Source of the DNA: Mixophyes australis
Lineage: Eukaryota; Chordata; Amphibia; Anura; Limnodynastidae
DNA length: 64,000 bases
Assembly: GCA_036250195.1 (NCBI GenBank)
Contig: JAVHZZ010000006.1
Coordinates: forward strand, 183,965,350-184,029,349
Direction of reading: 5' to 3'
Shown here: positions 54,142 to 64,000 of the stretch, in pieces
How the letters are laid out: every line of letters begins with the position of its first letter
How positions within the stretch are numbered: position 1 is the stretch's first letter
Translations under genes and position numbers: made by a program
The notes under the pieces: model-generated
Databases searched by the model: none
What the model was told of the DNA's origin: nothing
The model's input: only the letters and a program-made list of their open reading frames with translations

Positions 54142-55129
54142 TCTGTGTTGTAGTATAGTGGATGTTGGTCATATAGGGCAAATCAGCCACTGCAAAGTGC
54201 AAATTCTGAGCTTTAGACTGTTGGCCTAGACGCACAGGTTTATGGAGCAGGATATCGTTGTTTGCATAGGCAGAGTGCAAGGTATGGAGTGTCTGCAGAG
54301 CTGCGCCTTGTTTTGTGGATTTATTTCTGCAAGTGAGAGTGTTGTAATAAGATAAAGGCACATTTTAGGGGCTATTCTTGCTGTGCAGAGCAGCACATTT
54401 CAACCATGCAAAAGTACTTAAATTATGCATTAACTCTGAGCTTTATTGGGGTCTTGCCCTACACTTTTCAATGGGCGTATGTTGCACTTCGATTCCAGGC
54501 GTACTTGAAACAATGTAATAGAAAGTTTCACATAAGCACAGTTTCCACATACACAATGTCTCAAAGTCCCCCCATTCTCAGCTACATGTTCTAAAGTAGG
54601 AGATTGTTCACTTCACTGCAAACCAAGGTAATAGAGATGAATGAAATGTTCAAATCTGTTCCACAGAATATTTGCCTAATTTCTCATTGGGCCATAAAAT
54701 TGTGCATGTTTTGCCTGGAAGAATTTGGCTTTCAGTTTTCCCAGTCTTACCTAGGGACAGCACCTGCTAGGCATCCTTGGCCGCAGTCAGATTAACCTAG
54801 CCACCGACTATTTAAAACGAACACACAATACCTAACAAGGAGGGTTGTAGGGAGCCTGTGGCCCTGGACTAAGCAGCCCAGGTTTATTGGGGTGGACCAG
54901 CAATTGCTTTGCATCTTTGTGGCTGACCCCTTTCACCCTGCACCAGCCACTCATGAGCTGAACCTCACATCAGTGATCCCCTCCTTCCCTTCTCCCTCCT
55001 GGCTCTTAATTAAATGTGGGGTCTTGTGGAGGCTATTACTGTTATGTGGTTATTCTTTATGAAATGTGGGAGCTATTAATGTAATGTGGGGGTTGTAGTG
55101 TGAGAACTCTAGTAGGTTCTTGGAAATCA
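54142..55129. other. no gene seen
   Basis: Only short frames without motifs. Confidence 0.35.
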
Positions 55130-55540
55130 CATAGGCATATTTTATTTCACCCAAAATGCAATTTATTCCTTAAATGTCAATACAAACATGTGGCAATACA
55201 ATCACCAGACAGATGCGATTCTTCGCAGGTACAACAGTATACACACATGACAGAAGCGTAGTCCCTAGTCACCACGAACACTCTCAGTACAGTCAAAACA
55301 CAGGTTATATCCCCTTTAATATTCCCACGGTGTTGGAGCTAATGGTGGGCGGACTAGGTGCGGTAGCCAGATTATAATAGGTGCGTCACTGATAAGGCAT
55401 AACCCTGAGGGCCCTCCCTGATGGCGATTGGGGTCTTTTGGCTCCCTGTGGAGAAGGTGCCTAGGAGTCTAATCCAGGGAATACTAGTATAACACTGACC
55501 TGGTTGACTTAACAGGCGAGATTTGATAACTTTATACATG
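55130..55540 (-). other. possible LTR fragment (minus)
   Basis: On the minus strand an AATAAATTGC poly(A)-like signal near 55170 follows GC-moderate sequence with GGGATATAACC. The layout resembles an LTR end but no second copy or duplication is seen. Confidence 0.2.
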
Positions 55541-56314
55541 TGTGCACCAATAGTTTAACCCAGACATCTCGTCCTCACTTATCCCTGAGTTACATTCCAC
55601 CTGGCGTCATTTAAGAATATCTTGTCTTGCTTTATGTAAACTTGTTCCTAACAATATAAATATGCACGGCATACATATGTTAAACAGACGCACAAGAATA
55701 TTAAATGCAAATAAATTGTAAAGCAGTGAGAGATTGAAAGTTCGTATTATGCAGATGTAGCAATGGATCGCGAGTGTCCCTCTGCTTTATTCACACAAAT
55801 CCAAATATCCCACTGTGTGGTTTCACATGGGGCTGTTAATATATTGTACTGGCTACTAAAGCAATTAAGGATCTATATTAAATGTGCGGGCTTTCCATTC
55901 AATTTCAGGGCTCATTGATGGAAATAGAACTATTTATTAAATTTGAACGGTGTTAATTTGATGTCAGAGCTAGTTAGGGGGAAACAGGCCTATTTATTAA
56001 ATGTGAATGCTATTAATTTTATATCGGGACTCGTTGGGGATGGAGGCATAATAATTAAATGTGAGTGCTATTGTTCTAATGTTTTAAGATACTTCTAGAC
56101 ACCTTCCCCTTTTGTTGGTGCTACAGTGGCAAGCAGTGACGGAGAGTATCCATGTCTGTATTTCCTTGGGTGCACACCCTTATGAAATGTGCTGTGCACG
56201 ATTTTGGTCATCTCCACTATGGGCACTTCTAACTTGCAGAGGGTAGGTTTGCATTTAATGTGTGCTGGGTAAACCATTCCAGTGCACTTGTGCAAAAACC
56301 AAGGTGTTAAGTTG
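55541..56314. other. no gene seen
   Basis: Loose repetition of TTATTAAATGTGA(A/G)TG(C/G)TATT phrases (55925-56080) suggests a decayed minisatellite of about 60 bp. Confidence 0.4.
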
Positions 56315-56638
56315 AGCACATTGGCAGCACTTCTGCCTCACAGCGCTGGGGTCATGAGTTCAATTCCCGACCATGGCCTTATTTGTGTGGAGTTTGTATG
56401 TTCTCCCTGTGTTTGTGTGGGTTTCTTCCAGGTGCTCTGGTTTCCTCCCACACTCCAAAAAACATACTAGTAGGTTAATTGGCTGCTATCAAAATTGATT
56501 TAGAAATTGACCCTAGTCTCTGTCTGTGTCTGTGTGTATGTTAGACTTTAAGCTCCAATTAGGCAGGGATTGATGTGAATGAGTTCTCTGTACAGTGCTG
56601 CGGAATCAGTGGCGCTATATAAATAAATGATGATGATT
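56315..56638 (+). mobile_element. tRNA-derived SINE with damaged A box
   Basis: B box GTTCAATTCCC near 56358-56368, full core (TTTCTTCCAGGTGCTCTGG, ACATACTAGTAGGTTAATTG) and tail GTACAGTGCTGCGGAATCAG ending GATGATGAT. The first 20 bases of the head are altered. Confidence 0.8.
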
Positions 56639-56660
56639 GGCTGTGCTTCATAAAAACCTT

Positions 56661-56772
56661 AGATTGTAAGCTTGCGAGCAGAGTCTTCTTATCTCTCTCT
56701 CTTTCTCTCTCTCTGTTTCCCATTTGTAAAACACTATGGAATTTGCTGGCATTATATAAATAAATGATGATA
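56661..56772 (+). mobile_element. LINE 3' tail with TCTC microsatellite
   Basis: AGATTGTAAGCTTGCGAGCA, a CTCTCT run, AACACTATGGAATTTGCTGG, ATTATATAAATAAATGATGA. Sits directly after the SINE. Confidence 0.65.
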
Positions 56773-57123
56773 AACCTTCAGTATATACATTGTACAGGGT
56801 ACAGAATTACTATTTCCTTGCAAAATAGCACCATCTGGTGGCTTTTGAAGAGTAATGATTCAATGACTAAACGACACTTTTAACTCAAAATGTAAATCAA
56901 AACAATTACATTTTAATACTGTCTACATATAATCCTAACGGGTTCCGGTATTACAATTATGACTGCAATGTAGTAATAGGGGTTCCTCAGACACTCTAAT
57001 TACCAATAACCAGGCCTTAAGGTGCCTTATTTGCCAGTTTAGATTTGGCTATACACAATGTGGTTGGATGATGACTGCATAAAATCAGTCCATCCCAACC
57101 AACATCTAGTTGTACCTCATCTG
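56773..57123. other. no gene seen
   Basis: No motif-bearing frame. Confidence 0.35.
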
Positions 57124-57312
57124 GGGGTAAATGTATCAATATGCGGGTTCTTCAACACCCGCGTGTTCAGCCTCTTCCGCGATTAAATTTCAAGCGGCAC
57201 TGCATTGTAAAGGGAAGTTAACCCTTTACAATGCAGCGCCGCTTGAAATTTAATCGCGGAAGAGGCTGAACACGCGGGTGTTGAAGAACCCGCATATTGA
57301 TACATATACCCC
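57124..57312. mobile_element. palindromic MITE, near-perfect arms
   Basis: Arms of about 85 bp (ATATGCGGGTTCTTCAACAC, CGCGTGTTCAGCCTCTTCC, CGCGATTAAATTTCAAGCGG) and their complements, with a single-base difference or so and a GGGAAGTTAACCCTTT turn. CTG triplets flank it (57121-57123, 57313-57315). Arm identity points to a young insertion. Confidence 0.9.
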
Positions 57313-57315
57313 CTG

Positions 57316-58435
57316 ATCTTGTTTGTTGCTCATGGCCTTTTTGGGCTTATACAAACTGTGACTTGTGGCCAACTAGGTTTAAAATGGCCTATGTGGCCAT
57401 TAAAACTGCAGTGTGTATGGGCATATAGAATTTACATCTTCTTGGGGTGCACAGTGGGAGTTATCTTAACTGTCTGCTAATGTTTAGATGTTTTGATTTG
57501 CTAGATCCCGGCATTGCATGTTTACACATAAAACATACAATAGGCTCCACATGTAGCACTGACGAATGGGATGTCTCCTGCACTGCCCAAGGGTCTGTGC
57601 CTGTGGGTGTATCTAGTGCCACTCAGGGTCGTGTCCAGAACCACCATGTGGAACATACACTATTTATATATACCCAATGTCTTTCTTACACCCTTTTTCC
57701 CTCCCACATCTCCCTTCATCTCTGCATCCCCATTCCGCCCACTCTTTCTATCACCACCTTTCTCCTGCAGCTACCCACTCTCTATCTCTCAGCCCTCTCC
57801 CCCATTTGTCTCTCACAAAATGGAGAAGAATAAGTAATGACTACATCAGTATGCTAAATAGCGGTGGTCATTTTCCTGTAGCAAACCCCCTTTTGGTGAA
57901 TAAACTACAAAAAAATGGCCACTGCTCTTCAGCACACTGATTAATTATTACTACTTCTTCTCCGCAGTATTTCCTCTGTAGTGGCTCCGCCCACCAATTC
58001 TCTGACCTGGCTTTAGCGAGATTGCCAGACTCTCTTGGGAAATAATTCTACACTGTGCCTGTATGCTGTTAACAAGCTAAAGTGCTAATTGGCTAATGTT
58101 ATAGCCCCTGCAGAGTTGAACTGGTCCACTGGGAAATCCCCAATGGGCCCCACTTCTTGGAGGCCCTGCCCCCTACAATAGTGGTTGGTGCCCAGATGTG
58201 CACTGATTGCAGTTGCTTCCCAGCTCTGTTCCCCACTTCTGCCTCAGTCTCTGCTTTGTTCTAAAAAAGAGAATCAGACTGAATGAGAACAGCTGTATTC
58301 AGGGTTGTGTAACCTCTGCACACTGAAGGAAGGTAACGTAGCTCATCCAGTCAGAGGAGGAAAGTGTATTTTGTGCTGTTTCTCCATCCTCTGCGAACCT
58401 GGGCTGTGGAGGTAAGTGGTTTTAGATTTATGGGG
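57316..58435. other. no gene seen
   Basis: A pyrimidine-rich stretch at 57680-57820 keeps several frames open by composition. No domain. Confidence 0.35.
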
Positions 58436-58775
58436 CAGGTGTGAGTGGCATTTGATGGAGGGCTAAGGGGCATGTGGAAGGTCTGAGTGACATGGGGGGG
58501 TCTGAGTTGCATGGGGGGCATGTGTTGAGGTCTGAGTGGCATGTATGGGAGGTGTGAGGGCCATGTGGGAGGTCTGAGTGCCATGTGGGGAGGTCTGAGT
58601 GACGTGTGGGGAGGTCTGAGTGCCATAGGAGGGGGCATTTTGGGAGGTCTAAGGGCCATGAGAGGATGTCTGAGTGGAATGAGGGGAGGTCTGAGTGATA
58701 TGTAGGGAAATTTTAGACTACATGTGGAATATGAGGGCTTGTGGTGGTCTAAGGGCATGTGGGGACATTTTGTGT
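58436..58775. repeat. GGGGAGGTCTGAGTG minisatellite
   Basis: About 14 units of 20-29 bp with GGAGGTCTGAGTGNCATGTG. Degenerate. Confidence 0.88.
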
Positions 58776-59031
58776 TAAATGTGGGTCTGAGAGCATGGGC
58801 TATTTTGGAGCAAATGGCAGTGCCATATGGTGCAATTATGGAGCAAATAAAGGGCATGTGGGTGCATTTAGGGATGAGTAATGTGAGGGTGTCAGGGTTG
58901 TTTTTGGGGCTGTTTTTCTACTCTTGAAACAAAGGATAATATGTGGCCCTTTTGGAGATAGTAGGGCTGCACCCGATATATATCGAGTTGCCCAACAAGC
59001 AGTAACTCAATGTGCAAATGCACATTGTTTT

Positions 59032-59182
59032 GTTGTCTGTCTGTGTCTGTGTGTGAGTGTGTGTCTATATTAGGGAATTTAGACTGTAAGCTCCAATGAG
59101 GCAGGGACTGATGTGAATGAGTTCTCTGTACAGCGCTGCGGAATTAGTGGCGCTATATAAATAAATGATGATGATGATGATT
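59032..59182 (+). mobile_element. SINE, 5'-truncated
   Basis: TCTGTGTGTGAGTG, TTTAGACTGTAAGCTCCAAT, GTACAGCGCTGCGGAATTAG, CTATATAAATAAATGATGAT and a long ATG repeat. Core and head are missing. Confidence 0.75.
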
Positions 59183-59590
59183 GTTTTAAAGTTCTCTGCT
59201 ACTCTGAATATGGGTGTTTTATCTCTGCATTTATATTGAGCAGTCTTGTGAACACCGGATTACTAATCCTCTATTTTTATCAAAAAGTGCAGTCTGGCTA
59301 GAAATATATGATTGTTTGCAGATTTGCCCTATTAAAGATTTATCTTTTTAGGTACTGTTGTACCGTAAGGTCTGGGAAGATACTTTAGGATCTCTGTGCA
59401 CCATAAATGTAACAAAAATAGGGGACTGCGCTCCTTCTTGAATTGCAAGAGCAGCTCTAATATTTAGGGTTCACTCCCTTAAACATATTATTTAAAGATA
59501 GAAGAATAGGCGCTCATTGAATCAGATAGTTTTCTTTGTTCAATATGATGCCTCTATTTAACAAACTAAATTGTGTCGATTGGTCTATGG

Positions 59591-60480
59591 CAGGGGTGTT
59601 CAACCTTTTAGCTTCCCTGGGCCACATTGGAAGACGACGAGTTGGTTTGGGCCGCACATAAAATACACTAACACTAACGATAGCCGATCATCCAAAAAAA
59701 CATAGAAAACATAGTTAACATATTAAACTTACTTGGAAATGAAGTTAGTAAGAGTTAGGAAACCTGTTGCAGAATCATGATTAAAGCAGTAGTCCCATTA
59801 CCAGCTGCAATTTAACTTACCTGTATCTGCCCCTTAGTGGGGTTCGGGGGAATTAAATGGCCAAAAAAAATTTTTCTCTCTTTCTGCTCCCATGAATCAT
59901 TTTTTTATTGACCAGTTTGAAATGGTCACCGATATAGGTAGCATCAGGAGGACTAATGGATATCTACAGAGATTTAAAGATAGGGTGGCGGGAAAAATGA
60001 CTCATGGAGCAGCCTCCGATAAGGGTAACAGTGGGTGATATTTTCACCCTACTCAGCACTGCACATTTAAAATGGTTTAAAATATTAAAAATACAATCAT
60101 CTCTTAATATTTATATTAGATACATACAGAGAACACAGCTAGTTCATAAATGCATGGTGCAGAAAGTCCAAATTCAGAGTAACAACAATAAGATACTGGA
60201 TAATCTTTCACTGCTGCTGATAGTTCGCGCGGGTGACTCCTCTGTGCTGCGCTACGCAATGGATGTCTGATGTGATGACGTCACCCCCGACATTCACTGC
60301 GAGCACCGCACAGAGGAGGAGACCAGGGAGGGAGCCGGAGCACCAGCTAACGTGACCGCAAGGTAAGTATTTTTTTTTGCAGGATATTTTTTTCATTAAC
60401 AGCGCTGCCCCCTTGCCACAACCGCTGGGCCACATTTACAGGCGGGCTGGGCCATGATAGCGTTTCTGCAGGCCACCTGC
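59591..60480. mobile_element. hAT-like non-autonomous element, one end eroded
   Basis: The start CAGGGGTGTTCAACCTTTTA is typical of hAT ends in vertebrates. CTGGGCCACATTGG near the left is echoed by CTGGGCCACATTTACAGG and GCTGGGCCATG near 60425-60455. The expected terminal ...ACACCCCTG is not present, so the right tip is lost. Near 60353-60381 a donor-like AAGGTAAGTAT is followed at once by T9-GCAGG, an acceptor-like string. Confidence 0.55.
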
Positions 60481-60528
60481 TTATATGCTTGTCTATCACT
60501 CCTTCCTGGGAAGATAAGTTGTAAAATA

Positions 60529-60782
60529 CATACTTGCCAACTTTGGAGATCAGCCCTCCGGGAGATCTCGCCTCATTAGGCCCCGCCCCTGCTACACAAT
60601 ACCAATTTTGGCCTATTATAGCAGGGGACGTGGGCCAGGATGACACGATTAGCCACACACCCACCCACTTCATCAACAAAGCAGGCGGGATTCAGGAGGA
60701 TGATCTACTCTCCCGGGAGTCCGAGAGAGCTCCCAAAAATTCGGGAGTCTCCCACACATTCTGGGAGAGTAGGGCAACTATG
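60529..60782. mobile_element. GC-rich hAT-type MITE, copy 3
   Basis: Ends CATACTTGCCAACTT and GGGCAACTATG. The 8-bp flanks GTAAAATA (60521-60528) and GTTAAATA (60783-60790) differ at one base. Carries CTCCGGGAG, GGCCCCGCCCCTGC and CGGGAGTC blocks. Confidence 0.85.
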
Positions 60783-60790
60783 GTTAAATA

Positions 60791-62949
60791 TCAAATATAA
60801 AAATAGAAGAAAAAAGGTTTCATAAATCTATTGTTATGGTGTCTGCAGAACAGGGCTCCGGTAGGTATATACGCTAGGTGGCCTGTATAGTAACCGCATC
60901 CCTGGGGGTGAGAGTTAGTTCTCAAGATATTTATATTAAGGGTGAGAAGTCCAATGAAACATTATAACAGACTATGATATATTCAGCATAAATAATATTA
61001 TAATTCCCAGCAGACTAGTAACTGAAATGAGGCAGCTGTGTTAGGCAGCAGAATAAGGCTATGTAGCCATAAATGTTTTTTTTAAGGTATGCTAAAATGC
61101 AAGTAAAATATAGTATGATATTCATATATATGTTTTTATATGTATATATGTTTCCCACTGTGCTGATTCGTGTCAGATGCACTAAAGTGGAACAAATATC
61201 AAAATAATGCAAATATGTGTGGTCCCATTTGGTGCAATGATTTTTATTATCACCTCCATTTACATGCACTTAACTTGCATTAAAGAGGTATTTTAAACAC
61301 ATCGTTTTGACACCAGTGGGTACGTAGCGTAAAGGAGGGAAGGTCACTATTTCAGCGGAATGGCTGGGAACACAGGTATGTCACAGCCACTTCAATCACA
61401 GCTCAAGATTACACCCTCATTATAATCCTGTAAAAGTTCCACAAATAAAACCACAGAACACACTATAAAGAGAGAATAAGATTTATTGACAAACATTATT
61501 TTACATACATGACAATGGAAAATGTTACCAGTCCTTCATATTTCTTCATGTAGAGCAGAACAATCAAAATATGATTTCTTGAAATCCTATCTAGTTTGTT
61601 GCTATCTGGGAAAAACTGCAAACCACTGGCTAATACATTTTATTAGCAGAAGCGCACTTATAGCTGCAGGGTAGACTTTTTCTGCATCCACGAGGGGAGC
61701 GCCCTACCGGAAATGGAATGTGGCCTAGTTCAATAGAGATTGGGGTTGTAGACAAAGTTGCAGTCAAGTATGAGTATATTTGTTGTTTATAAGACACAGA
61801 CTAACCAAAATACAAATGAAATTGTGTTTAAACACATCTATAATCTAAAAAAGTCAACTGTTTTTTGTATTAAATAAATCACAATAAGTACCTATAAGTG
61901 CAATTTAATTTAATTCTATAGAAACAAGTGACACAAGATTCAAAGGTGATAGATTTCCTTTAAAATACACCTGTCTTCTTCCTACAGCTGAAGTAGCCAT
62001 TTGTGGTCTGGATCAATGTTCGTAAGAATACAGTCTAATTCACCAGGAACCAGTGAGATGAATAATGCTTCATTGTCACTGGTTTCTAGTGAACGGATAG
62101 GCTGGTAACTAACAAGTGTTGCTGGGTAAACCCCGGTCTCGCCGGGATCGCTTGCAAGAGAGTGATGGAGTTATGTTGACAGACAGGGAGAATGTTGGTT
62201 GTGGACTGAGGTCTGATGTCAGGGCTGGCAGCTCGGGTGCAAAAATCATAATCCAAACCCAGATCAAGTTAAGGTAAGACTGGTACAAAATGGAATAAGG
62301 CTGAGGATCAGGGTCACAAGCAAATGAACATAGTTGAACAAGACAGGTTGTACACAGTAATTCAGTCAGAAAGTAGATAAGTTCAGGCATCTAAGGGTAT
62401 AGAACCTGTTGCTCAGGTAGTGGACAAAAGTCCAGCATAGTTTAAATAGAAGCACAGTGATGTCATGGCCGTACACTCGAAGGTGTGCACCTTTGACCCA
62501 TGTTTTGCATAGCTAGCCAAAAATATAAATGACAGGTTATATTGGACATATATGCAGCATGATGGGAGAGTGGGATAGACTGGCGAGCAGGAGAGGTACA
62601 TCTAAGATGGAATGATTGCAACAGCTGACATCCACACTCTAATAAATATTGGTTCAGCCCACAACATGTCTCCACTGTGTATATGTAACAGATGCACTTT
62701 ACATGTATCCCACATAAAATCACTGGACTTGGTCATAATGCAATCTTAATAAACAATGCAGATATACGTCATTATACCTACCATACATGGCCTTACCACT
62801 GGATCATAAATTAATATCCCACTCTATATATACATATGGCACGACATCCCCATTATGACATAACCAATGGACATTGTACAATTCTTTTGCATTTTAAATG
62901 CCCATGTTTAATATAGTTAACTTGAGTAGCTTTGAGTATAAAACATATA
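60791..62949. other. no gene seen
   Basis: Long stretch without recognisable coding sequence. 62130-62460 has the look of LTR-type DNA (AAACCCCGGTCTCGCCGGGAT, many CAG/AGG words), but no ends or second copy are found. Confidence 0.35.
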
Positions 62950-63237
62950 GGGCCTGATGTTGAGATGAAAACATGTTGGGTATAATTTACGCTCATAAAA
63001 ATAGTGTATTTACGCCCATATACTGAGTCAGCCAATCATAAGCAGCTAGCTAGTCCTGGCGACTGGCATCATTACCACTATGTATTTACAGCAGCTCTCA
63101 AGCAGGTGCAAAAGATGCGGCTCCTGACAGGTGTATGTATGCGCCTCCGTGCTGGTCTGCCTCAGCCGCATGTGGATAAATACCCCCCTTACTATACTCA
63201 GTCTACGTTAGACCGCTCCAGGCTAAGCATCAGGCCC
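62950..63237. mobile_element. MITE, GGGCCTGATG ends
   Basis: Ends GGGCCTGATGTTGAG and CTAAGCATCAGGCCC, with ATA triplets on both sides (62947-62949, 63238-63240). Internal pairing is weak. No ORF. Confidence 0.7.
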
Positions 63238-63240
63238 ATA

Positions 63241-64000
63241 GTGAGAATTGTGTCCAAAACTCAAAACTCTAAAAAATATACTGTGTGGTTGATAAATTCT
63301 TAAGCTTTAACTTGCAGTTGGTAACAAAGATGGGGCTATTATGAAATAAAGTTTACTGGAAATAACATTGATGGATCTGTTGGTTTTATCTATAGATAAA
63401 AGTAGTTGGAACTATCATTTGGTTTATTTACAAATATATTGGAAAGAGCTGTTTTCAGTATGGTTATTTGTAAGTGAAAAAGATTTGGTTGTAAATGGTT
63501 TGCGGCAGTGATGGAGTGTATGTGGTTCCCTTGTTCTGCTGGCTCTCATAAGCACAAATCTTATGTACCTAATTAAAATCCAGCTTTATCAGATGTAAAG
63601 AATATTTCTATAATGACAACCCAGGATACAAAATGTTTAGCTTTGCGATCTATTATCCCTCAGCTCTTTTTCCATTCTGATATGTTTCAGGGACAAATCC
63701 ACTTTACTGACCATATATCCAGCTCATTGGGACACGAACACTGGAAGTGGCTCCCCACCAGTGTTTTTATTTCTCGTGTATCCTGTCTATGTCAGTCTGA
63801 CTGTGTTTCCATGAACAACATACCAGAACTGGGACAATACAATGCTCTGTTTCTTCAAGGTACAAGATTTAAAAAAAAAACCAAAAAAACAATCTGTGCA
63901 AAATATGTACATTTTTGTATTACACAGTGGCAGAAATACAATATTATTACAGAATAGCGTAAAGGTAGAAAAGAGAATCTTGGGTACATTGACAAGTTAT
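63241..64000 (+). other. unassigned; open frame at 63613-63957
   Basis: A 114-codon frame contains a pyrimidine tract and TTTCAG near 63671-63690 that could be a splice acceptor, and a possible donor CAAG|GTACAAG near 63860, giving an exon-like stretch of about 170 bp open in one frame. I do not recognise the residues. Chance cannot be excluded. Confidence 0.2.

Noticed and set aside
57447..57940. Overlapping plus-strand ORFs of 87-128 codons
   Set aside because: Driven by a pyrimidine-rich stretch open in all three frames; no motif.
58351..58857. 168-codon Pro-rich minus ORF
   Set aside because: It reads through the GGAGGTCTGAGTG minisatellite.

Overview
The window is vertebrate nuclear DNA, most likely from an anuran amphibian. 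Coding sequence is sparse and in short exons. The rest is a dense patchwork of DNA transposons, MITEs, tRNA-derived SINEs, LINE fragments, LTR elements and minisatellites of a type I associate with frog genomes. The species call is inference; a large, repeat-rich vertebrate genome is what the sequence shows.

Host gene. One cellular gene can be assembled, a plus-strand DAP (death-associated protein 1) family gene at 47764-50874. It has four small coding exons with matching splice phases, about 98 codons, a 3' UTR with two AATAAA signals, and an RFX-type X-box palindrome just upstream of the ATG. Its second intron is swollen by a minisatellite and two MITEs. Weak, unassigned exon-like stretches sit at both window edges.

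Region by region. 1-15.4 kb: a long foldback element hosting a LINE 3' end, a minus-strand L2/Rex1-type LINE, three Tc1-like copies, one multi-hairpin MITE, SINEs and palindromic MITEs. 15.8-22.9 kb: an endogenous retrovirus with a gag start and a broken env but no pol. A minus-strand Ty3/Gypsy-like element is inserted in the env transmembrane region with a 5-bp target duplication (ACTGG). 23-28.6 kb: simple repeats, an L1/Tx1 fragment, a 43-bp inverted repeat and a second multi-hairpin MITE. 28.6-45.1 kb: three related hAT transposons, each with a perfect 8-bp target duplication. Two are shorter and keep only an N-terminal-type ORF. The third (37086-45065) encodes an apparently complete BED-finger hAT transposase. 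45-64 kb: the DAP gene surrounded by palindromic MITEs with 3-bp duplications, three copies of a GC-rich hAT-type MITE with 8-bp duplications, SINE and LINE tails and minisatellites.

How parts relate. The two short hAT elements share their 5' subterminal sequence, TATA box and an N-terminal motif with the large element, so they look like non-autonomous relatives. All three carry tandem arrays on both sides of the ORF. The SINEs share their 3' tail with LINE 3' ends in the same window, as expected if the LINE machinery moves them. Several insertions are nested, which gives a relative age order.
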